A stretch of 64,000 bases of DNA, from assembly GCA_902784615.1 (NCBI GenBank), contig CACZVN010000004.1, forward strand, positions 35,620 through 99,619, in the 5' to 3' direction. Source of the DNA: an uncultured Prevotellaceae bacterium (GTDB lineage: Bacteria > Bacteroidota > Bacteroidia > Bacteroidales > Bacteroidaceae). The translations under genes were made by a program, and so were the position numbers. Of the stretch, positions 58,646-64,000 are shown one piece after another. The notes beneath the pieces were generated by a model. It saw only the letters and a program-made list of their open reading frames with translations. It did not search any database and was not told the origin of the DNA. Every line of letters begins with the position of its first letter. The stretch's first letter is position 1.

Positions 58646-59642
58646 TAACGATACCGACCGTTCATACATGTTGGAAAAGACCGAAGAGAGTCATCCTGGT
58701 ATTGGACGGGCGGCAATTGAAAAGGACTGGTGGGTTAGTGTCACATTAAAGGCACTATTCCAGGCGGATTGTGCAGAAAGCTTGATATTCAAAGGCGGTA
58801 CCAGTCTTAGCAAAGGCTGGGGATTGATTGAAAGATTTTCTGAAGATATTGACCTGGCTATCAGTCATTCTTTCTTTGGCGTCAATAAGTCCAACAAGAG
58901 TCAACGCGATAAGCTGCGCAAGTTGTCGAGAGCCTATATCCAAAGCACTTTGTCAGGTCAACTTGATGAACGTTTAAAGGCCATGGGTATCACAGGCTAC
59001 CAGATAGAGAACATCACTCATGTAGAAAACAGGGAAGGTGAACTTGTTCCTATTGATAGCGACAAAGATCCAACCGTCATCGTGCTTCACTACGACAGTC
59101 TTCTCACTCGGAAGATTGACTACATCCCGCCCAGGGTGAAGATTGAGATAAGCTGTCTCTCTATGGACGAGCCAGTTGAGGAGCGTGAAATACGTTCACT
59201 TATATGCGGGACATTCCCTGATGATGATACAGATGCTGTATGCCGAATCAAAACTGTAGTGCCTACTCGTACTTTCTTGGAGAAGATATTCTTGTTGGCA
59301 GAGGAATTTCAGAAGGACAAGCCTCGAAGTGTCAGGATGTCCCGCCATCTCTATGACCTTGAGCGTCTTATGGATTCTGAGTTTGGTAAGTCTGCATTAG
59401 CGGACAAAACTTTATATGATGCCATCATTGAACATCGAAAAGCCTACTATGCGCTAAGATATGTGGACTACTCATTGCATCACCCAGACACCATTAACAT
59501 TCTGCCACCAGAGAACGTGCAGGATGACTGGCGACAGGATTATTCCAATATGCAGCGATACTTCATTTATGGAAGGTCATTGGATTTTGATCATCTAATG
59601 CAGCGGATTCAGGAATTACAACAGAGATTACGAAACATGTAG
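58620..59642 (+). CDS. AbiEii/AbiGii-family nucleotidyltransferase toxin
   Basis: The protein has 340 residues. The nucleotidyltransferase signature is FKGGTSLSKGWGLIERFSED with metal-binding Asp76 and Asp78 in EDIDLAI, and a later VKIEISCLSMDEPVEEREI. The C-terminal helical part (about 215-340: TRTFLEKIFLLAEEFQKDK, SRHLYDLERL) is typical. Toxins of this type transfer nucleotides, reported for relatives to modify tRNA. It is translated from within the antitoxin frame end. Both motifs are intact, so it looks active. Confidence 0.87.
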   Translation: MKQTLWINNNDTDRSYMLEKTEESHPGIGRAAIEKDWWVSVTLKALFQADCAESLIFKGGTSLSKGWGLIERFSEDIDLAISHSFFGVNKSNKSQRDKLRKLSRAYIQSTLSGQLDERLKAMGITGYQIENITHVENREGELVPIDSDKDPTVIVLHYDSLLTRKIDYIPPRVKIEISCLSMDEPVEEREIRSLICGTFPDDDTDAVCRIKTVVPTRTFLEKIFLLAEEFQKDKPRSVRMSRHLYDLERLMDSEFGKSALADKTLYDAIIEHRKAYYALRYVDYSLHHPDTINILPPENVQDDWRQDYSNMQRYFIYGRSLDFDHLMQRIQELQQRLRNM

Positions 59643-59677
59643 ACGTGTCGAGACAAGATAATACAAATCCACAAAAT

Positions 59678-59700
59678 GTGGGAAATATTGCAAAAATTTC
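59678..59700. repeat. 23-bp direct repeat, right copy
   Basis: It is identical to 57993-58015. Just before it, CCACA/TGTGG (59669-59673 and 59677-59681) form an extra small inverted repeat. It precedes the unknown gene at 59732, with no obvious TAnnTTTG box nearby. Confidence 0.9.
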
Positions 59701-59731
59701 GTAGATATTATTAATTACAGGATAACACATT

Positions 59732-60706
59732 ATGACAACAGGAACACCCTTATGGGATGACTTTGTAAAAAAACTGAAGGAGGTAAAGACTACTGTTGAG
59801 GATATGGGCTTTATGCCGAAGTATGTCCCCAATGAATCTGATTATGAATCCATGTCTGCAGTAGAGAGGGAAATGACTGAAAGGATGTTTCGTGATTACT
59901 ATTGCTGCTACGCTAAGATGTCAACAGAAATCGTGCATAACAATATGATTGTTGTGGTTGACAAGGTAAATGAAGAGGTTCGCAATCTCTACTATAACAA
60001 TTTTGTGAATCTTGACCTGATTCTTAATAAGATTGGTGACGACTTCCTGAAATATACCATCAACATGTCTGAGTTATGCAATATCAAGAAGATAAAGGCC
60101 ACCTATTTGGACTTGCTTGTGAAATATGGTATCACCCATCCAAGTAATGCCGAGAGATACGAAGAATTTCTCTGTCGTATAGGACTTGAATACATTTATT
60201 GCGTCAATCTTCTAACAGACTCGTTTGACAGCCGTGTATTCAATGAAGCTCAGAAGAAAGAAATCAAACGTAGAATCCTCTACAGCGCAGATCTCTTAAT
60301 GGATGAATTTGGCAAGATGCCGACAGTTATTGACCTTGAAAACGATTTCAAGGAGAAAGTGGAATCACTGCGAAATGAGATAGGCAGTTATCATCTTCCA
60401 AAAGATTTTGCAGAGCATTTTACAGCGCCGTTTAGAGGTATTGGTACTGGTAACATCGATTACTACAAGCAACTTGAAGATAGTTTGACTGATAGGGCCA
60501 AGAAAAGAAGCGTTTTGGAATATGCCAAGATAGCCCACCTTATATATAATAGTGATAAGATGTCGAGACTGAAGCCCAATTCTTTTACAAACTGGTACAA
60601 ATATTTCTGCCAGATTGTGGGCTGTGAGCATAATCCTGATTACAAACCAGCAAAGTTAAAAGACACAAAAGGGCTTGAAAAAGAGTTCTATTACTTGACA
60701 AAGTGA
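59732..60706 (+). CDS. Unknown mostly helical protein of the mobile element
   Basis: The protein has 324 residues and I do not recognise it. It has no signal peptide or membrane segment. It starts MTTGTPLWDDFVKKLKEVKT and predicts mostly alpha-helical, with a Tyr/Cys cluster (FRDYYCCYAKM) near residue 55 and a C-terminal NSFTNWYKYFCQIVGCEHN that looks like a small conserved patch. It follows the right 23-bp repeat and may share regulation with the toxin-antitoxin genes. Low GC and AT-ending codons match the rest of the element. It could be a further defence or regulatory component. Confidence 0.6.
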   Translation: MTTGTPLWDDFVKKLKEVKTTVEDMGFMPKYVPNESDYESMSAVEREMTERMFRDYYCCYAKMSTEIVHNNMIVVVDKVNEEVRNLYYNNFVNLDLILNKIGDDFLKYTINMSELCNIKKIKATYLDLLVKYGITHPSNAERYEEFLCRIGLEYIYCVNLLTDSFDSRVFNEAQKKEIKRRILYSADLLMDEFGKMPTVIDLENDFKEKVESLRNEIGSYHLPKDFAEHFTAPFRGIGTGNIDYYKQLEDSLTDRAKKRSVLEYAKIAHLIYNSDKMSRLKPNSFTNWYKYFCQIVGCEHNPDYKPAKLKDTKGLEKEFYYLTK

Positions 60707-60754
60707 TGTTTTGACGGGAATCTATCCCCTCATCTTCCCCAGACCATTTCCCCT

Positions 60755-60799
60755 GCCACGTTCGCAATATGTTGATAACCAATATATTGCGAACGTGGC
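60755..60799. terminator. Strong 16-bp hairpin after the unknown gene
   Basis: GCCACGTTCGCAATAT (60755-60770) pairs perfectly with ATATTGCGAACGTGGC (60784-60799) around a 13-base loop. A run of T (60809-60814) follows only after nine bases. It may be a terminator or a protein-binding palindrome. Confidence 0.6.
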
Positions 60800-60835
60800 T
60801 CGTTTCCCCTTTTTATTTCTCTGAATTTATTGGGA

Positions 60836-60843
60836 TAATTTTG
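60836..60843 (+). promoter_or_regulatory. Promoter of the HTH remnant and downstream genes
   Basis: TAATTTTG followed by CAGC. The predicted leader to the ATG at 60871 is about 24 bases. Confidence 0.55.
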
Positions 60844-60870
60844 CAGCACAAAAATTAATTTCAATAAATT

Positions 60871-61122
60871 ATGGAAAATATAGTAGTATTAAATGAAGAG
60901 CAGTTCGAGGACATTATCTACAGAACTGTTAGCCGATGCCTCAATGAGAAGAACATCGGTAACTTCGGGGAGAAACCCGAAGATGAGGGGTTTTATACAC
61001 GTGATGAACTATGTGAAATGTCAGAAGGTAGGACGCAAGAACCTATACTCAAAGCAGGAAGTCAACATACTTATCAAGTCTGGGAAGTTGGCAAAGTATG
61101 GTCACCGATAGTAAATGTGTAA
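60871..61122 (+). pseudogene. Frameshifted helix-turn-helix (excisionase-like) gene
   Basis: The first frame reads MENIVVLNEEQFEDIIYRTV and on to FYTRDELCEM, the start of a MerR/excisionase-type HTH domain as found in Bacteroidota mobile elements. After about 61020 the sense continues in the next frame: VGRKNLYSKQEVNILIKSGK then LAKYGHR, ending at a stop at 61109-61111. The first frame instead runs to 61122 with unrelated residues. A single frameshift explains this. It is either a decayed gene or a sequence error. Confidence 0.6.
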
Positions 61123-61862
61123 GGCTATGGGTATCTATGACTACATGAATCATTTCTGGTTCGAGAATGAGAATGATCCATGCTCTCTGAGTGAGGGCGT
61201 TCTCTACTTCTATCTGTTGTATGAGGCCAACCGCCAACACTGGGCATCACCTTTTAAGGTCAGTACCCAGATGCTGGCGGCACGGCTGAATACTTCTAAG
61301 AGATGGACTTAGAAAGAGAGGGCTGATTGACTTTTCTAAAGGTGAAGGCAAAGGCAAGCCTGCATTGTACACCCTCCGTCTTTCGGAAGAACAATCTCAA
61401 TCGTTGTCTCAACTGATGACTCAACAGTTGACCGAATCATTGGCTTCCGAGTTGCCCCAATCGTTGCCCCATTCCAATATAAAAGAAGAAAATACAACAA
61501 AAGAAGTAGGAGAAGAAAAACAATCTCCTTCATCCAATTCAAAAGTTGTGTTGACTCTTTCAGAGCTAATGGAAAAATTGTTGAATGACAATTCTTGGCT
61601 CCTTGGATTATCTGAACGACTGGCCAAGAATAAGAATATTCTTAATGGCGAAGAGTTGAAAGACAAAGTTAGAGAATTCTTCTCAGAACAGGAACATAAG
61701 GGCTGTAAGGGAAAAGAAGAGGCTGACTGTCGTGAGTATGTTTTTAACTGGATTAAATACAAATACAAGAATTATTATGGAAATGAATCAAAGTGCAATG
61801 GCCAAATTAGCACAATTAAGATCGAAGCTAATAGGCCAGAAGACTACACCGGGTATTGTTAA
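61115..61862 (+). pseudogene. Disrupted helix-turn-helix/replication-type protein of the element
   Basis: The first frame gives MGIYDYMNHFWFENEND and so on to AARLNTSKRWT with a stop at 61310-61312. The continuation GLRKRGLIDFSKGEGKGKPA lies in another frame and stays open to 61862. The join TSK/RDGLRKRG suggests a short out-of-frame deletion inside the helix-turn-helix. The second part is Gln/Ser-rich, then helical (KLLNDNSWLLGLSERLAKN). In related elements such a protein precedes the DnaC-like ATPase and is probably a primosome or initiator factor; I cannot name it. Confidence 0.55.
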
Positions 61863-62454
61863 GTTCCCGATGTCAACAGAGGAAGCTGCTCTTAATATCG
61901 AAGTGGCGTTCCAAGTAGAGGTAGAAAAGCGTGGTAATACTTATGTCAATAGTGAAGAACTGCATAATCATATCTGGCAGATAGCCGAGTTGTTCACCAA
62001 GCCTACCAACAAATTCGGTATTATGCTGTGTGGTGGCGTAGGTAACGGCAAGAGCACAATGATGTATGCCCTGCAGAATCTCATAAGGAGTCTTGAGATT
62101 CCTCTGATAGGTAATACAACATTTAGCACATACGGGATGAGAATAGAAAGCGCCAAGTTCATCTATAACCAAGTAAAAGTTGACTCTAAAGAATACTTAC
62201 ATCTACAGCAAACCAATATGCTTGGGATTGATGACCTTGGCGAGGAAGAGCCTACACTGATTAGCTATGGCAACCGTGTCACTCCTGTGATAGATCTCTT
62301 GTCATATCGCTATAACAGGATGCTTTTCACCATGGTGACAACCAACCTAACCCCACCACAAATCCGCATGCTCTATGGTATCAGAATAGCAGACCGTTTT
62401 AACGAGATGATGCTTATCCTTAACTATCAGGGGCTGTCTTTCAGAACACCGTAA
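61783..62454 (+). CDS. DnaC-like AAA ATPase (helicase loader type)
   Basis: The protein has 223 residues from the ATG at 61783; ATGs at 61777 and 61798 are also possible. Walker A is LCGGVGNGKSTMMYAL (about 82-92), Walker B MLGIDDLGEEEP, sensor 1 MLFTMVTTNLTP, and the arginine finger region IRIADRFNEMM. Such proteins load the replicative helicase at the element's origin or act as strand-exchange helpers. It begins inside the end of the disrupted gene before it. It looks intact. Confidence 0.82.
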   Translation: MNQSAMAKLAQLRSKLIGQKTTPGIVKFPMSTEEAALNIEVAFQVEVEKRGNTYVNSEELHNHIWQIAELFTKPTNKFGIMLCGGVGNGKSTMMYALQNLIRSLEIPLIGNTTFSTYGMRIESAKFIYNQVKVDSKEYLHLQQTNMLGIDDLGEEEPTLISYGNRVTPVIDLLSYRYNRMLFTMVTTNLTPPQIRMLYGIRIADRFNEMMLILNYQGLSFRTP

Positions 62455-62490
62455 CATTCGGGATGTATAGTAACGTGGCGGACAGGGGCG

Positions 62491-62786
62491 ACCATTAGCA
62501 ATAATGGTGTAGCTTACTATACCAAAATTTCCGGTTTCTGTGCATGGCACACAAAGCCGTCGCGAGCAGAGTCGCTAAATTTAGGTAAGTAAGCCACGGG
62601 GCTTGCCCCTTTGGATTCCCCAGCAGGGAGTGACTTCTCCCTACACCTACCGCTCAAGGCTCTGCCCTAAGAACCTGCCAAGGGCTACTTGCCCTATGGA
62701 ACCTCGCAAGGGGGTGACCCTCCCCCTTGACCGCCCCGCTCAGAGGTCTCGACCTCTAAGAACTCTGACCAGGGAACAATCCCTGG
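62491..62786. repeat. Array of at least eight short hairpins, candidate oriT
   Basis: Within 296 bases: ACCATT/AATGGT (62491-62508), TGTGC/GCACA (62539-62551), GGGGC/GCCCC (62598-62609), AGGGAG/CTCCCT (62625-62642), AGGC/GCCC-type (62657-62667), AGGGC/GCCCT (62681-62695), AAGGGGG/CCCCCTT (62708-62728), AGAGGTC/GACCTCT (62742-62757) and CCAGGGA/TCCCTGG (62769-62786). Loops are 2 to 8 bases. It fills the gap between the ATPase and the relaxase. No ORF is supported. The position fits an origin of transfer and the relaxase leader. Confidence 0.8.
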
Positions 62787-62821
62787 ACCCGATTGTTGAA
62801 CAACTTAAAAGTTTACAAATT

Positions 62822-64000
62822 ATGGCAAAAGGTGATAGATTCGTTGTCCTAACGATGGACAAGCAAACTGGCAATGCGGGGGGACTCTCCGCCCACATTG
62901 ACCGAGAAGTATATGACGCTAATCTGGACCGAATGGTAACATTCCGTCCGAAGAGCGTCCGTGATGATTCTCGTACAGCACTCAACCGTGAATGCATTGA
63001 GGGAGCAAAAAAGGTTGGCCGAACACAAGCCATTTGGAACCGACTAAAAGAAGAAGGTTTTTCCCGCGAGAGTTCAGGCAAAAAGAAGATAGTTACGAAA
63101 GGGGAAAAGAAAACCCGTAAGATCAAGGATGATGCGGTCATCGCTCTATGTTTCATATGCAGTTCCGATGAGGAAACCATGAAGCAATTCGAGAAAGAGG
63201 GCAGGCTTGATGACTGGATAGACTCTACTCTTGGCTGGTTTAAGCAGGAGTTTGGTGACAAGAACGTAGTATCCGCTGTTCTGCACATGGACGAGACAAC
63301 TCCCCATCTGCACGTCACAGTTGTCCCAATAACATACGAAGAGCCAAAGCCGCGTAAGGAGAAGCCCAAGTTTGACGAGAGAAGAAAGCCCTTGCGTAAA
63401 TATGAGACTGACGAGAACGGTAACATTATCCTCGATGAGAGCGGCAGGGCTATTGTCAAGAAGCGCACCTACAAGAAGCAAGAGGTAACAGCCCGACTCT
63501 CTGCCAAGGATATTTGTAATCCTGTAGCAATGGAACGTTGGCAGACAGGATATGCAAAGGCTATGGCCCCATTTGGTTTGCGTCGTGGGATTGCTGGCAG
63601 TAAGCAGAAGAGAGTGCCACCTGCTGAATGGAATCTTCAGCAAGTCAATGGTCAACTGATGGCTGTTGAAAAGGAAATTGAGGAAAAGAAAGCCGAGATT
63701 ACCAAGATGGCTCAGGCATCTTGGTATGACAAGATATTTAACTCTGGGTTGAGTCCCACAGTGAGAAAAGTGCTTGAAGATAAAGAAAAAGAACACAAAG
63801 AAGAACTCCGTCAGGCAACAACCGCTGTTGACGAGGATGGCCGTCCCTATATCTGGACAAGTGGCAGCAAGAAAGACCAGGATGTCACATGGGAAGAATT
63901 AGCCAAGTTCCGTGAAAAGGAGAAAAAGAAGGCAGAGATTCAAGCCAAAGCGGACAAGGAAGCTGCTCTTGCCAAGGCTAAGGCAGACAAAGAAACTGCT
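62822..64000 (+). CDS. mobV: MobV-family relaxase (plasmid recombination/mobilization protein), partial
   Basis: The first 393 codons are present; the frame is open at the right edge. It starts MAKGDRFVVLTMDKQTGNAG. The metal-binding motif of MobV/Pre relaxases is complete: HMDETTPHLH (His155, Asp157, Glu158, His162, His164), followed by VTVVPITYEEPKPRKEKPK. Downstream are ARLSAKDICN and a long coiled coil rich in Lys, Glu and Ala (KAEIQAKADKEAALAKAK). It nicks one strand at oriT and leads it into a recipient through another element's conjugation machinery. The hairpin array lies directly upstream. Confidence 0.9.
   Translation, partial: MAKGDRFVVLTMDKQTGNAGGLSAHIDREVYDANLDRMVTFRPKSVRDDSRTALNRECIEGAKKVGRTQAIWNRLKEEGFSRESSGKKKIVTKGEKKTRKIKDDAVIALCFICSSDEETMKQFEKEGRLDDWIDSTLGWFKQEFGDKNVVSAVLHMDETTPHLHVTVVPITYEEPKPRKEKPKFDERRKPLRKYETDENGNIILDESGRAIVKKRTYKKQEVTARLSAKDICNPVAMERWQTGYAKAMAPFGLRRGIAGSKQKRVPPAEWNLQQVNGQLMAVEKEIEEKKAEITKMAQASWYDKIFNSGLSPTVRKVLEDKEKEHKEELRQATTAVDEDGRPYIWTSGSKKDQDVTWEELAKFREKEKKKAEIQAKADKEAALAKAKADKETA

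Noticed and set aside
60721-60800. Insertion-sequence end in the hairpin after 60755
   Set aside because: No transposase frame or target duplication is present around it.
62740-63796. Two minus-strand frames opposite the relaxase
   Set aside because: The plus strand carries a clear MobV motif and an intact frame to the window edge; the minus-strand readings are Ser/Leu-rich shadows.

Overview
The window looks like chromosome from a Bacteroidota bacterium, most probably Prevotella or a close relative. The evidence is the repeated TAnnTTTG promoter element (often followed by GCA) with an upstream TTTG box, weak ribosome-binding sites, ECF sigma/anti-sigma/TonB-receptor modules, BspA-type leucine-rich-repeat proteins, and a C-terminal tail of the YDLNG...GIYI.NGKK type. 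This is inferred from sequence reading alone; no search was run. All promoter start points are estimates from the position of the TAnnTTTG box.

Layout. 1-3227 is the end of an ECF sigma factor, a very small anti-sigma protein and an STN-domain TonB receptor. 3352-5889 is a second outer-membrane barrel. 5939-8943 holds a LytS-type histidine kinase, a LytTR regulator and an SGNH esterase. 8940-12419 holds dusB, a DUF2851 gene and dprA. 13109-17933 is a leftward coenzyme A operon (panB-panC-panD-coaBC-coaX plus a Rossmann/DUF2520 gene that may be the missing ketopantoate reductase). 18092-20859 is dapB-lepB-wbqC. 20908-21297 is a short independent transcript carrying a cobalamin riboswitch, a 29-codon ORF and a terminator. 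21448-26480 is a second sigma/anti-sigma/receptor module, with an LRR lipoprotein at its end. 26582-31111 is a CotH lipoprotein and two more LRR proteins. 31145-34337 is a leftward, tightly overlapping operon fur-HAD-thioesterase-resB-ccsA. 34446-36443 is an AsmA-like protein. 36433-41212 is a leftward O-acetylation cluster (SGNH, MBOAT, two DHHW proteins). 41564-56202 is mostly housekeeping: aminotransferase, argS, RNase H, ribD, prmC, recX, comF, pyrE, argH, tRNA-Leu, a TPR lipoprotein, comM and free-Met-R-sulfoxide reductase.

From about 56234 to the end lies the left part of an integrated mobilizable element of visibly lower GC: a tRNA 3'-end-like scar, a tyrosine integrase, an AbiE-type toxin-antitoxin pair between two identical 23-bp repeats, an unknown gene, two broken genes, a DnaC-like ATPase, an array of hairpins (candidate oriT) and a MobV relaxase running off the window.

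The most unusual signals are: the cobalamin riboswitch that controls no recognisable gene except a 29-residue ORF; two long palindromes inserted in frame inside prmC and the LytTR regulator; a duplicated tail of ccsA beside a duplicated LRR gene; CTTTTCAC-type simple repeats that encode hydrophobic segments in three unrelated proteins; and the hairpin array in front of the relaxase.
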